NCBI GenBank assembly: GCA_029978585.1
Contig: JAPOJD010000005.1
Span: 1-38,754, forward strand
DNA length: 38,754 nt
Direction: 5' to 3'
Origin: Actinomycetota bacterium
Lineage (GTDB): Bacteria > Actinomycetota > Actinomycetes > S36-B12
The position numbers were made by a program, and so were the translations under genes. Below the pieces are notes generated by a model. That model made no database searches. It was not told the origin of the DNA and saw nothing but the letters and a program-made list of their open reading frames with translations. Shown here one piece after another: positions 8,590-18,742 of the stretch. Position 1 is the first letter of the stretch; every line of letters begins with the position of its first letter.

Positions 8590-9566
8590 GACCGCCGCCT
8601 CCTTCTCCCTCGCGGGGCCGAGGGTTCCTCGGCATCAGCGGTCTCGCCCGCCTCCTCGGCCACGTGCCCTGTGTAGGCGAGGAACACGTCGTCGAGGCTC
8701 GCCGACGCGGTGGAGACGGCGAAGAGGGGCACCTCGCCCACGACGCGCTCCAGGATCACGTCCAGGCCGGCGACGCTGGTGCCCACGCGCACCGAGCCCG
8801 CGACGATGTCGCCGCCGGCCACCTCGGCCAGCCGCGGGAGATCGGCTTCCGACACCGGCGTCAGGGTCACGATCTCCTCGCCCACCGTGGACTTCAACTC
8901 CTCGGGCGTCCCCGACGCGACGACGCGCCCGTGGTCGATGATCGTGATCGATGAGGCAAGCGCGTCGGCCTCCTCGAGGTACTGGGTGGTGAGCACGACG
9001 GTGACCCCGCGCGCGGCGATGGCGCGCACCTCCTCCCACAGCGCATTGCGCGTGCGCACGTCGAGGCCGGTGGTGGGCTCGTCGAGGAAAAGGATCTTCG
9101 GCTCGCCCATGAGGGATGCCGCCAGATCGAGCCGTCGGCGCATGCCCCCGGAGTACGTTCGCGCGACCCGGCTGCCCGCGTCGGCAAGGTTGAAGGACTC
9201 GAGCAGGCGTGCCGCCCGCGCGCGGCACTCGTCACGGCGCAGGCCGTAGAGGGTGCCGGTGAGCATGAGGTTCTCCATGCCCGTCAGGTTCTCGTCCACC
9301 GTGGCGTACTGGCCCGCCACGCCGATGATGTCGCGCACGCGACCGGGCTGGCGGACCACGTCGAGGCCACCCACCGTCACCTCGCCGGACGTGGGCACGA
9401 GCAGCGTGGTGGCCACCCTGATGAAGGTGGTCTTGCCCGCCCCATTCGGCCCGAGGATCGCGTGGATGGTCGCGGCCGGGATCTCGAGGTCGAGGCCGTC
9501 GAGCGCCTTGGTCTCTCCGTAGGTCACCCGGACATCCCGCGCCTGTACCGCCAGTTCGGTCGTCAC
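8586..9566 (-). CDS. ABC transporter ATP-binding protein (DrrA-like daunorubicin-resistance family)
   Basis: AILGPNGAGKTTFI (Walker A), YSGGMRRRLDLAASLMGEPKILFLDEPTTGLD, TTQYLEEADALA. Start at GTG 9566 (VTTELAVQARDVRVTYGETKAL); a start at 9593 is possible. Confidence 0.92.
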   Translation of the reverse strand: MTTELAVQARDVRVTYGETKALDGLDLEIPAATIHAILGPNGAGKTTFIRVATTLLVPTSGEVTVGGLDVVRQPGRVRDIIGVAGQYATVDENLTGMENLMLTGTLYGLRRDECRARAARLLESFNLADAGSRVARTYSGGMRRRLDLAASLMGEPKILFLDEPTTGLDVRTRNALWEEVRAIAARGVTVVLTTQYLEEADALASSITIIDHGRVVASGTPEELKSTVGEEIVTLTPVSEADLPRLAEVAGGDIVAGSVRVGTSVAGLDVILERVVGEVPLFAVSTASASLDDVFLAYTGHVAEEAGETADAEEPSAPRGRRRRRS

Positions 9567-9621
9567 GGGGTCACCGTACGTGGCCCCCGGCATGATGGAC
9601 CCCTCGACCCCGGGAGGACCC

Positions 9622-10623
9622 ATGACCCGCACCCCGTTGCAGACCCATCGCTGGCATCCGCCACGAGACCTCGGCCGGCAGGGGCCGTTCGCGCCCAATG
9701 CCCTCCTGGCATCGCTGGAGCTCATGCCGATCCCCGGGAGCGGTGCCGAGGACGTCGCGGTCGATGCCGAGGGACGCATCTACACGGGAACCCGCGAGGG
9801 CTACCTGCTGAGGCTCAGCCCGGATGGCCGCCACGTCGAGCGCATCGCGCAGACCGGCGGACGCCCCCTGGGCATCGAGGTGCACCCCGACGGATCCCTC
9901 GTCGTCTGCGACGCCCACCGCGGCCTGCTGCGAGTGGATCCCGAGACGGGAGACATCACGGTTCTGGTGAGCGAGGTCGAGGGAAAGCCACTCACGCTCA
10001 CGAACAACTGCTCGATCGCTGGCGACGGCACCGTCTACTTCTCAGAATCCTCCCAGCGCTTCAGCCTCGACGAGTTCAAGGGCGACATCCTGGAGCACAG
10101 TTCCACCGGGCGGCTGCTCCGGCGCAACCCCGACGGCTCAGTCGACGTGCTGCTCACCGGACTGTCCTTCGCGAACGGCGTCGCCCTCGCGGAGGACGAG
10201 TCCTTCGTCCTGGTGGCGGAGACCGGCGCCTACTGTGTCACCCGCCTGGACCTCACCGGACCTACGGCTGGACGGCGTTCGCTCATCATCGAGAACCTTC
10301 CGGGTATGCCGGACAATATGAGCCGGGGCAGTAACGGGGTGTTCTGGATCGCGATGCCGACGGAGCGCAACAAATTGCTGGATCAGTTGCTGCCGCGCGG
10401 CGGTGCCCTGCGGAAGGCCATCTGGGCGATGCCGGAACGCCTGCAGCCCGACGTCACGCGAATCGCGTGGGCGGTCGGGATCGATGGCGAGGGCTCGGTC
10501 GTGCGCAATCTCCAGGGACCGGGTACGGCGTACCACTATGTGACCGGCGTCCGCGAGCATGATGGGCGCCTCTACCTGGGTAGCCTCGTCGAACCGGCCG
10601 TGGCGGTGGCCGACCTGCAATGA
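9622..10623 (+). CDS. SMP-30/gluconolactonase/strictosidine-synthase-like beta-propeller protein
   Basis: EDVAVDAEGRIYTGTREGYLLRL...GRPLGIEVHPDGSLVVCDAHRGLLRVDPETG...LTNNCSIAGDGTVYFSESS...PDNMSRGSNGVFWIA. Start ATG 9622 has a GGGAGG ribosome site upstream. Confidence 0.88.
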   Translation: MTRTPLQTHRWHPPRDLGRQGPFAPNALLASLELMPIPGSGAEDVAVDAEGRIYTGTREGYLLRLSPDGRHVERIAQTGGRPLGIEVHPDGSLVVCDAHRGLLRVDPETGDITVLVSEVEGKPLTLTNNCSIAGDGTVYFSESSQRFSLDEFKGDILEHSSTGRLLRRNPDGSVDVLLTGLSFANGVALAEDESFVLVAETGAYCVTRLDLTGPTAGRRSLIIENLPGMPDNMSRGSNGVFWIAMPTERNKLLDQLLPRGGALRKAIWAMPERLQPDVTRIAWAVGIDGEGSVVRNLQGPGTAYHYVTGVREHDGRLYLGSLVEPAVAVADLQ

Positions 10624-10644
10624 TCGCGCTAGTGCCCGGGCCGG

Positions 10645-12273
10645 TCAGACCTTGCGGCCCAGGGCGTCCGTGAGGCGCTTGAGCGCCGGGCTGCGGTCCC
10701 CCTGGGGAACCACGGCGCGCACGATCGCCACGTCGTCACTCGCCATCGCCTCGCTCAGCGCCATGTCGAGTTCGTCTTCCGTGTGCGCGAGCCAGCCGCG
10801 CCCGGTGCCGATTACCGCGGGGAGGTTCTCCGGCGCCAGCGCCGGGATGTCATTGAAGGGCCCGTCGAGCATGGGACGCTGCGTTCCGTAGCCGCCGTTG
10901 TCGAGCACGACGACGACCGGCTTCACGCCGTGGAAGGCCGCGGCTGCGATCTCCAAACCCGTCATGGCGAAGGCCCCGTCCCCGACGAGCACAACGGGCC
11001 GCAGGTGCGGCTCGGCCAGTCCGGCTCCCAGCGCGGCGGGTACGGCGTAACCCATCGTGGCGTAGTAGGCACTGGCAAGGCACCAGTTGGGCGCGGAGAG
11101 ATCGACCGACGCGAAGAGCGACTCGCCCGGGTCGACGATGAGTCCGTGGCGTTCGTCGAGGTGCGCGTCCAGGGCTGCGATGACGCGGGCGACCGTCAGC
11201 ATCACACCCGACTCAGGCTCGAATGTCGGCTCGTACGGCGACTCTTCGTGATGCGGTCTCAGGCCCTCCGCCTCGGCCGCGGCGGCAACGGCGGGCAGGA
11301 GCGCCCACAGCGGGACGTGGCGATAGGTGCGCAGGCCGATGGTGACCTCGGTGTCGGATGCCTCGACGAGGCGAGCCTCCTCGCGCCGGGCCGTGAATGC
11401 GCCCATGGTGAGGTCGGTGTTGAGGACGCCGAGGCTGAGGATCAGGCTTGCGCTCTCGATGCGGTCGACGACCTTCTGCGGGGACACCGCGCCCATGTAG
11501 ACGCCGAGCGCTAGCGGATGGCGCTCCGGGAACAACCCCTTGGCGAGGGAACTCGTCGCGACAAGGATCCCGGCGTGCTCGGCCGCCTGGAAGAGGTCTT
11601 GGCCCAGCCCGCGGCGCCAGACCATGGCGCCGACCTGCACCACGGGGCTCTCGCTACCGCGCAGGTGGTCCATGATGTCGTCGACGGCCGCGGCCAGCCG
11701 GGCCTCGTCGACCGGCGGCAGGTGCGGGCGGACGCCGTGCCGCGGGGGATCGATGGGCACCTCGACCATGTCGCGCGGGATCTCCAGGTAGCCCGGTCGC
11801 TGGTAGGACAGGATCTCGGTGAGGACGCGGTCGATTTCATCGGCCGCCGTCGCCGGATTGTCGAGGACGGCCTGCGCTTGCGTGAGGTCCTGGAAGACCT
11901 TCAATTGCGTGTCGAAGTTCTTGATCCGGTGGTGGAGCAGTGCGTCGGTGGCAGCCTCGCGCAGGCCCGGGGCACCGGAGACGACGAGCAGGGGGACGTT
12001 CTCCGCCCACGCCCCGGCCACGGCATTCGTCACCTTGAGGCCGCCGACGCCGTACGTCACGGCAACCACCCCCAGGCCCCGCAGCCGTGCGTAGGCGTCC
12101 GCGGCGAAGGCGGCACCCTGCTCGTCCTCGGTGACGTGGATCGGGAAGCCCTCCTCGTACAGGTCCGCGAAGAGGCGAAGGGCGTAGTCCCCGACGATGC
12201 CGAAGCCGCACTCAACCTTGCGCTGCTTGAGCCGCGAGGCGAGGAAGGACGGGATGGTGAGCACGTCAGCCAC
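10645..12273 (-). CDS. ThDP-dependent alpha-keto acid decarboxylase (indolepyruvate/phenylpyruvate decarboxylase-like)
   Basis: GIVGDYALRLFADLYEEGFPIHVTEDEQGAAFAADAYARLRGLGVVAVTYGVGGL (ThDP Glu region) and LVGDGAFAMTGLEIAAAAFHGVKPVVVVLDNGGYGTQR (GDG...N ThDP-Mg motif). Confidence 0.88.
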   Translation of the reverse strand: MADVLTIPSFLASRLKQRKVECGFGIVGDYALRLFADLYEEGFPIHVTEDEQGAAFAADAYARLRGLGVVAVTYGVGGLKVTNAVAGAWAENVPLLVVSGAPGLREAATDALLHHRIKNFDTQLKVFQDLTQAQAVLDNPATAADEIDRVLTEILSYQRPGYLEIPRDMVEVPIDPPRHGVRPHLPPVDEARLAAAVDDIMDHLRGSESPVVQVGAMVWRRGLGQDLFQAAEHAGILVATSSLAKGLFPERHPLALGVYMGAVSPQKVVDRIESASLILSLGVLNTDLTMGAFTARREEARLVEASDTEVTIGLRTYRHVPLWALLPAVAAAAEAEGLRPHHEESPYEPTFEPESGVMLTVARVIAALDAHLDERHGLIVDPGESLFASVDLSAPNWCLASAYYATMGYAVPAALGAGLAEPHLRPVVLVGDGAFAMTGLEIAAAAFHGVKPVVVVLDNGGYGTQRPMLDGPFNDIPALAPENLPAVIGTGRGWLAHTEDELDMALSEAMASDDVAIVRAVVPQGDRSPALKRLTDALGRKV

Positions 12274-12294
12274 GCGGAAGACCCTAGACCCTCG

Positions 12295-13017
12295 TCAGGC
12301 TTCGAGCTCTGGATGGACGTCCTCTTCTGCGAGCGGGATGGTCTGGGAGCTGCCCGCGAGCCAGCCGACGAGACGAAGTCCGTAACCCACTGAGGGGCCA
12401 ATGAGCAGCGCGAACAGCAGCGTTGCGAGCCCCACCTTGCCTCCGAGTAGCCACCCGACCGCGAGGACCACTACCTCGATGCTGAGGCGGATGGGAGTGA
12501 CCGCGATCCCGGTGCGTTCATGGATGCCCGTCATGAGACCGTCGCGTGGGCCGGGTCCGAGGTTGGTGGTGAGGTAGAGGCCACTGCCGATCCCCACGAG
12601 GACGATTCCCGCCAGTGCCTGGGCGAGTCGCCAGCCGAACGACGTGGGCGCGGGCAGCACCATGATCATCACCTGCAGGGCCGTGGCGATGACGATGGCG
12701 TTGGCGATCGTTCCCAGGCCCGGCTTCTCTCGCAGCGGGATCCACAGGAGCAGGACGGCGACACTGGTGAAGAAGGTCGCGAGTCCGATCGAGATTCCGG
12801 TGCGCAGGGAGATGCCCTGGGCGAAGACGGTCCATGGGGCGTTGCCGAGGGCTGCGTCTACGAGCATCGCCTCGCCCGTCCCGAAGAGCCACAGCCCGCA
12901 CACGAGGACGACGAAGGTCAGGGGCCCAGTGCGCCAGCGTGAGCCTTCGCTGCGCCATCGCGTGCGCGGGATCGTGCGCGAGGGCACGATGCGGCGCCAG
13001 GCGTCTCCTATCGACAC
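12295..13017 (-). CDS. YczE/YitT-like integral membrane protein
   Basis: GLWLFGTGEAMLVDAALGNAPWTVFAQGISLRTGISIGLATFFTSVAVLLLW; GIGSGLYLTTNLGPGPRDGLMTGI. Confidence 0.8.
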   Translation of the reverse strand: MSIGDAWRRIVPSRTIPRTRWRSEGSRWRTGPLTFVVLVCGLWLFGTGEAMLVDAALGNAPWTVFAQGISLRTGISIGLATFFTSVAVLLLWIPLREKPGLGTIANAIVIATALQVMIMVLPAPTSFGWRLAQALAGIVLVGIGSGLYLTTNLGPGPRDGLMTGIHERTGIAVTPIRLSIEVVVLAVGWLLGGKVGLATLLFALLIGPSVGYGLRLVGWLAGSSQTIPLAEEDVHPELEA

Positions 13018-13024
13018 GGCGCCC

Positions 13025-14251
13025 TCAATCGATGACGGCGCGACGGGGACCGATACCCCAGGCGAGGTAGTTCCAGCACCAGTCCGCGACGACGCTCACC
13101 CGGTTGCGACCACCAGCGAGGTAGGCGACGTGGAGGGCCAGCCAGGCAAGCCACGCGGGGGTCCCGTGCAGCCGGATGCCCTGCGGGGTCTCGGCGACAG
13201 CACGCCGCCGCCCGATCGTTGCCATCTGCCCCTTGTCGGCGTACCGGAACGGCTCGAGCAGGCGCCCTGAGACGAGCGCTGCGATATTGCGGACCACGTG
13301 GCGGCCCTGCTGCATCGCCACCGGGGCGACCATCGGCAGGGGAGGATCGCCGTCCTCGGAGAACGCGGCCGTGTCGCCGACGACCCACACGTCGGGGACG
13401 CCGGGCACCCGCAGGAACTCGTCCACGATCACCCGCCGACTCGAGCCGGTGCGCGCCAGGGACGACCACTGCTCCGGGGCCGCGACACCGGCAGCCCACA
13501 CGACCGTCCCGGCCGGGAGGATCTCGCCCGACTTCAGGTGGACGTCCTTCTCGTACATCCGGTCCACCGCACAGTCCAACTTGACGGTGACTCCGAGATC
13601 CTCCAGTTCCTCGCGCGCATGATTGCTCGACTCCTCGCTGAATGACGGAAGCAGGCGCGGACCGGCCTCGACGAGGGAGACACTCGCGTAACTCGCGATC
13701 TCCGGGTACTCGCGGTCCATGCTTCGCTGGAGCTCAGCCACGGATCCGGCGACCTCGACTCCGGTGGGCCCGCCTCCGACAACGACGACGCGCAGCGCTT
13801 CACGAGGGAGCCGTCCCTCCTGCACGTCCTCGTAGGTGCCGAACAGGCGCTGCTTGATGGTGCGGGCATCCTTCAGTGACTTCATCTGGAGGGCGTGCTC
13901 CTCGACGCCCGGGATGCCGAACGTCGTCCCGACGCTGCCCGTGGCGATGATGAGTTGGTCATAGTCCAGGTCCTGGCCGTCGCTCAGGCGCACCCGGTGA
14001 CGCTGAGCGTCGACGCTCACAACCTCGCCACGCACGAAGGTCACGCCCGGGATCGCCGCGCGCACCGGGTAGGCGATGTCGTCCTCGGGGAGGCCACCGG
14101 TCGCGACCTGGTAGAGCAGGGGGCTGAAGAGCTGGTAGGGGTGCCGGTCGACGAGCACGACCTCGACGCCCTTCACGCGATGCGCCGCCTTCGCGGCCTC
14201 CAAGCCGGCGAAGCCCGCTCCGATCACCAGGACCCTCGTTGCGCCAGCCAC
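13025..14251 (-). CDS. ndh: Type II NADH dehydrogenase / NAD(P)/FAD-dependent oxidoreductase
   Basis: RVLVIGAGFAGLEAAKAA, VVVVGGGPTGVEVAGSVAEL, VWVVGDTAAF, C-terminal AWLAWLALHVAYLAGGRNRVSVVADWCWNYL. Confidence 0.9.
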   Translation of the reverse strand: MAGATRVLVIGAGFAGLEAAKAAHRVKGVEVVLVDRHPYQLFSPLLYQVATGGLPEDDIAYPVRAAIPGVTFVRGEVVSVDAQRHRVRLSDGQDLDYDQLIIATGSVGTTFGIPGVEEHALQMKSLKDARTIKQRLFGTYEDVQEGRLPREALRVVVVGGGPTGVEVAGSVAELQRSMDREYPEIASYASVSLVEAGPRLLPSFSEESSNHAREELEDLGVTVKLDCAVDRMYEKDVHLKSGEILPAGTVVWAAGVAAPEQWSSLARTGSSRRVIVDEFLRVPGVPDVWVVGDTAAFSEDGDPPLPMVAPVAMQQGRHVVRNIAALVSGRLLEPFRYADKGQMATIGRRRAVAETPQGIRLHGTPAWLAWLALHVAYLAGGRNRVSVVADWCWNYLAWGIGPRRAVID

Positions 14252-14280
14252 GTGCGCATCCTCTCAGCAGAAGCCCGATG

Positions 14281-14745
14281 TCACGACCGGGGACAGACCT
14301 CCCCCGGCGTCGACGCGGGGGAACTCCCCTTGGCGAGCGCGAGATAGAGATTCGCGCAGTTGGCCGCGACGTCGGGACTCACCTTCGCGGCATCGCCCAG
14401 GATGAGAAGCGCCGCATCGACACCTTCAGCCTCCTTGACAGCCTGCAGTTGCGGCAGGACTTGGTCGTAGGCAGAGATGGACGCGGCGGCCGTCGGCGGG
14501 GCACTCAGCCGCGCAATCTCGTCCTCGGAGAGTTCGGGTACGTTGATGCCGTGACGATGGGCTTGGGCGGCGACCACCTCCTTGACCGACGGCAGGTCAT
14601 CCACAGCGGCGTCGTCTGAGGAACGCCACGCACCGATGAGCAGGAGGGCGGCGACGGCAAGGCACACCAGCGCCACGCCGCCCGCGACGATGCCGCCCGC
14701 CCTCTCCACGATTCGATGGTCCCCTTGAGCGCGCTGACTGTCCAC
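14281..14745 (-). CDS. Hypothetical protein with one N-terminal transmembrane helix
   Basis: ORF MDSQRAQGDHRIVERAGGIVAGGVALVCLAVAALLLIGAW..., intact, no family recognised. Confidence 0.6.
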   Translation of the reverse strand: MDSQRAQGDHRIVERAGGIVAGGVALVCLAVAALLLIGAWRSSDDAAVDDLPSVKEVVAAQAHRHGINVPELSEDEIARLSAPPTAAASISAYDQVLPQLQAVKEAEGVDAALLILGDAAKVSPDVAANCANLYLALAKGSSPASTPGEVCPRS

Positions 14746-14796
14746 TCGCGCCGGGCTCCGAGGGAATCAGGGCCCTGCGGCGTAGTGTCCTGTCCC

Positions 14797-16326
14797 GTGA
14801 CCGAGGCCAAGGTGGAAACGCAGGCGTACCCGCGCAGGTGGTGGAGTCTCGTCGGACTCTGCCTCGTGACGGCCCTGGTCTGGGTGACCGCCAGCGATAT
14901 CAGCATCGCCCTGCCGACCATCGGGCGCGAGCTGGGCGGCAGCATGGACAGCCTCCAGTGGGCGGTCAACGGCTACTTCCTCGCCGGAGCATTCATCATC
15001 GTGGGAGGTCGCCTCGGCGACATCTACGGACGTCGCCTCATCTTCGTCATCGGTACAGCCCTGGTCATGATCGGCTCGGTCGTGGCGGGGATCGCGCCCA
15101 GTTCCATGATCCTCATCGCCGGCCGGGTCATCGAGGGTCTCGGTGCCGCGCTGATCCTGCCGACCGCGCTGTCCACGATCGCGGTCATCTTCACCGGCAA
15201 GCAGCGCGACACCGCCATCGCGGCGTGGATTGCCGTGTGCTGGGGAGCTCAGGCTTTCGGGCCCCTTGTCGGCGGGCTCGTCGTCGACAGCCTCGGGTGG
15301 CGCTGGCTGTTCTGGCTCAACCTCCCGATCGCGGCCGGAGCCATCGCCCTCATCTGGTGGTCGACGCCGGAGACCCGCGATTCGGGGGCCGACCGCCGCA
15401 TCGACTACCTCGGGGTCCTCACGCTCGTCGGCGGCATCTTCGTCATGTCCTACGCCCTGGTGCAGGCCGACACTCTCCCCATTCCCGCCTTCCTGGGGCT
15501 GCTCGGCCTGTCCGTGCTCATCCTGGTCCTGTTCGTGGTCATCGAGCGACGGGTCTCCACGCCGATCGTCGTCCTGTCCATCTTCCGCAAGGTGCGATTC
15601 GACGGCGCGGTCCTGTCGAACCTCATCGCGAACTTCGTCTTCGGCGCGGTGATCTTCTTCATGGCGCTCTACCTGCAGGTCGTGGAGGGCTACGGCCCGT
15701 TGCAGGCCGGGCTGCTGCTCCTGCCCGCGACCATCCCCATCCTCATCATCAATCCACTCGGCACGTGGCTCGGTCAGCGACTCGGCGCGCGCTGGCCGAC
15801 CGCGGCCGGAATGGTGCTGCTCGCGATCGCGGCATTCCTGCTCACCGATCTGAGCGGGGTCTACAGCTCGGCGATCATGCCGTTCATCCTCATCGGCGCC
15901 GGCATCGGCCTGCAGATCACCCCGTGCGCCGTCACCGCGGTGGAGGATCCCGGCGATGCAGGTGAGGGTGTCGCATCAGGCATCTTCAAGGCCGCGTCGA
16001 TGATCGGCGGCTCGCTCGGTGTCGCAGTGGCGACAGCGGTGTTCCAGTCCGACGCTCGCTCGCAGGTCACCACCCTGCTCCAGTCGCCAACGGCGGACAC
16101 GATGGAGAAGGTCATCTCCACGCTCACCGGGGGGCTCTCGGTCCGAGACCTTGCCTCGGTGGTCCCCGGCGACGCTCAGGCCCTCGTGGACCAGGTGTTC
16201 GAGCATGCGGTGGGCCGGGCCATGTGGCCCTCCATTGCCGTCTCGATCCTCGGCGTCATCATCGCGCTGGTGCTACTACGCCAGCGCCGCGAGCCGGGAG
16301 CCAGCACCGACCGGCTGGAATCCTGA
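14797..16326 (+). CDS. MFS transporter, DHA2 (14-TMS, EmrB/QacA) type
   Basis: VWVTASDISIALPTIGRELGGSMDSLQWAVNGYFLAGAFIIVGGRLGDIYGRRLIFVIG. Start at GTG 14797. Confidence 0.92.
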   Translation: MTEAKVETQAYPRRWWSLVGLCLVTALVWVTASDISIALPTIGRELGGSMDSLQWAVNGYFLAGAFIIVGGRLGDIYGRRLIFVIGTALVMIGSVVAGIAPSSMILIAGRVIEGLGAALILPTALSTIAVIFTGKQRDTAIAAWIAVCWGAQAFGPLVGGLVVDSLGWRWLFWLNLPIAAGAIALIWWSTPETRDSGADRRIDYLGVLTLVGGIFVMSYALVQADTLPIPAFLGLLGLSVLILVLFVVIERRVSTPIVVLSIFRKVRFDGAVLSNLIANFVFGAVIFFMALYLQVVEGYGPLQAGLLLLPATIPILIINPLGTWLGQRLGARWPTAAGMVLLAIAAFLLTDLSGVYSSAIMPFILIGAGIGLQITPCAVTAVEDPGDAGEGVASGIFKAASMIGGSLGVAVATAVFQSDARSQVTTLLQSPTADTMEKVISTLTGGLSVRDLASVVPGDAQALVDQVFEHAVGRAMWPSIAVSILGVIIALVLLRQRREPGASTDRLES

Positions 16327-16349
16327 CCGGGCCGGTGCCGTCGGCCGGG
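16327..16349. terminator. Possible bidirectional terminator hairpin between convergent genes
   Basis: CCGGGCCG-gtgccgt-CGGCCGGG, near-perfect inverted repeat (one mismatch) immediately after the MFS stop; no obvious U-tract. Confidence 0.45.
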
Positions 16350-16351
16350 AA

Positions 16352-18622
16352 CTAGCCTTCCGCGGACATGCCAGCGGGAAGGGCGCCCGCATGGGCGATG
16401 ACCAGTTCGCGAGTGGCCCGGGTGAGCGCAACGTAGAGGTCGCTCCCCGGCCGCGGCGATTCCGCTTCGATCATGCCCGGTTCGCTCACCACGACCGCGT
16501 CGAACTCCAGTCCCTTCGCCTGGGTGACCGTGAGAACGCTCACCACCGCATCCAGCCGGCGGTCTCCGGTCCCGACGAGATGATCCGGAAGCGCCCTGTT
16601 GAGGGCCTCCTGCACCACTGCGGCGAGTGCCCGAGGCGCAATGACGGCGACACGTCCGATCTCAGGATCCTCCGCCAGTTCGCGCACGATCGGGGCAACC
16701 CCGCTCGGCCCCTGCACCGGGACATAGCGCGGCGGGGGCCCCTCGCGGATGGACTCCAGCGGCTCAGGCTCCCGGCCGGCCGCTCGAAGGACGCGACGCG
16801 CGAGGTCCATGAACGGGCGCGGGGTGCGGTAGTTGACGGTGAGCCGCTCCAGACGCCACCGGTCGTCGCGCACGGCGCGCTTGCTCACCGAACCCACCGC
16901 GTCCGCCCAGGTGCGGGGAGCGGACCTCGAACCGGCCTGGTCGAGGTCGCCGACGACCGTCATCGAAAGGGATGGGCAGCGCCGACCCAGCATCCGCCAC
17001 ATCATGGGCGAGACGTCCTGCGCCTCGTCGACGACGACGTGGCCGTAGACCCACTCCCGGTCTGCCGCCGCACGCTCAGCGACGGGCGTGGAGGCGCCCG
17101 CGGTCGCGTAGCGGTCGATGAGTTGGTCCGCCGACACCCCCCGCGTTCCCGTCATCTCCAACACGGACTGCGCGTAGTCGACCTCGGCGCGGCGTTCGGC
17201 ACTAGCCACCGCCTGGGCGCGGCGGTCTGCCTCGTCGTCGATACCGAGCAGCTCCGCCGCCTCGTCCAGGAGTGGCACATCCGCGGGTGTCCAGGCGGAG
17301 CCGCGAGGGCGGTGCAGCAGTGCCCGCGCACGTGCATCGAGTCGTGGAGCGGCCTGAGCGAGGCGAGCCGGATCGGCCCATAGATCGGCGATCACGCGCT
17401 CCGGTGACAGCGGCATCCAACAGAGGTTGACCTCGCGGCGCACATCGGGGCTCTCACGGAGATCGGCAATCAGGAGATCCCGATGCGTGTCGGGATCGAC
17501 GCCGGTCTCCTCGGCCAGGGCGCGTGCGAGTGCCTCCAGCAGAGTGAGTCCGAAGGTGCGGCGAGCGACGTTGTGAGGCCGGCGACCCGAGCGAGCGCGG
17601 TCCTGGGCGGCGCGGACCATCTCGGGCGTCATGGCAATGCGTACAGACCCCACGGTGAGCATGACCGGCCGATCCGGAACGCGCTGGCGCTGGCGCACCG
17701 CGCGAGCGACCACATCGACCATCCGAGTGCTCCCCTTGAGCGTCGCCACCTCGTCCGGCTCGGTCCCCGTGGCATCGATCCCGGGGAACAGCTGGCCCGG
17801 CGTTGCCAGGACCGCCGCCGTCTCGCCCAGCGCGGGTAGCACCTGCTCGATGTAGTGCAGGAAGATCCGGTTGGGCCCGACGACGAGCACCCCGCTGCGC
17901 GCGAGTTTCTCGCGGTGCGTGTAAAGGAGGAAGGCCGCTCGGTGAAGGGCCACGACCGTCTTGCCGCAACCCGGACCACCCTCCACCACGAGGATCCCCG
18001 ACAGCGGTGAGCGGACGATGGCGTCCTGCTCGGCCTGCATGGTCGCGACGATGTCCTGCATGCGGCCGGTCCGGCGCGCGGCCAGCGCCGCCATGAGGAC
18101 ACCGCCGCCTTGGATCTCCGCGGCATCGACCCCGCCCTCGCCCTCGGCAAGGGCCTCGAGGTCGAGGATGTCGTCCTCCAGAGCGGTCACTGTGCGGCCA
18201 TCGGTGGTGATGTGGCGACGGCGTACGACGTCGCGCGGATCCGCCGACGTCGCCTGGTAGAACGCCTCCGCGGCTGGCGCGCGCCAGTCGGTGAGCATCG
18301 GCTGCTGGTCGTCGTCGGCAAGCCCGATGCGGCCGATATACCGGGAGCGGCCGTCCCGCAGATCCAGCCGACCGAAGCACAGTCGCTGCTCGGCCGCGGC
18401 CAGGGCGGCCAGTCGGTCGGCGTACAGCCTCACGAACGCCTCCTGCTCGGTGACCGAAGCCGGAGTGCCGGTGGTCTGCTCGTGCTGGGAGCGCTGGAGG
18501 TCCCGCCGGGTGCGCTCCCGCAACTCGTCGAGGCGGGCGTAGAGCGTCGAGACCACGTCGGCCTCGACCGCGAGTTGCGCGTCGCCGCGGGTCAACGGGA
18601 CCAGCATCGGCAGATGAGGCAT
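16352..18622 (-). CDS. UvrD-like superfamily 1 ATPase/helicase, HelD/HelR (RNA polymerase-associated) type
   Basis: VVEGGPGCGKTVVALHRAAFLLYTHREKLARSGVLVVGPNRIFLHYIEQVLPALGE; VVVDEAQDVSPMMWRMLGRRCPSLSMTVVGDLDQAGSRSA; LTVTQAKGLEFDAVVVSEP; LYVALTRATREL. Confidence 0.87.
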   Translation of the reverse strand: MPHLPMLVPLTRGDAQLAVEADVVSTLYARLDELRERTRRDLQRSQHEQTTGTPASVTEQEAFVRLYADRLAALAAAEQRLCFGRLDLRDGRSRYIGRIGLADDDQQPMLTDWRAPAAEAFYQATSADPRDVVRRRHITTDGRTVTALEDDILDLEALAEGEGGVDAAEIQGGGVLMAALAARRTGRMQDIVATMQAEQDAIVRSPLSGILVVEGGPGCGKTVVALHRAAFLLYTHREKLARSGVLVVGPNRIFLHYIEQVLPALGETAAVLATPGQLFPGIDATGTEPDEVATLKGSTRMVDVVARAVRQRQRVPDRPVMLTVGSVRIAMTPEMVRAAQDRARSGRRPHNVARRTFGLTLLEALARALAEETGVDPDTHRDLLIADLRESPDVRREVNLCWMPLSPERVIADLWADPARLAQAAPRLDARARALLHRPRGSAWTPADVPLLDEAAELLGIDDEADRRAQAVASAERRAEVDYAQSVLEMTGTRGVSADQLIDRYATAGASTPVAERAAADREWVYGHVVVDEAQDVSPMMWRMLGRRCPSLSMTVVGDLDQAGSRSAPRTWADAVGSVSKRAVRDDRWRLERLTVNYRTPRPFMDLARRVLRAAGREPEPLESIREGPPPRYVPVQGPSGVAPIVRELAEDPEIGRVAVIAPRALAAVVQEALNRALPDHLVGTGDRRLDAVVSVLTVTQAKGLEFDAVVVSEPGMIEAESPRPGSDLYVALTRATRELVIAHAGALPAGMSAEG

Positions 18623-18742
18623 CGACAGCGCAAGGGCAGGTCATCCCGCATGGCGATCCTCCGACGGAAGGGGGCATCGATCATGCCGCACGTCGTCGCG
18701 GGACGCCTCGCCGACCCCGCCCCTGGATACCGGATCGGCGCG

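Noticed and set aside
10624-10644. Possible terminator around GCCCGGGC between convergent genes
   Set aside because: Only a short self-complementary core in a 21-bp gap; too weak to call in high-GC DNA.
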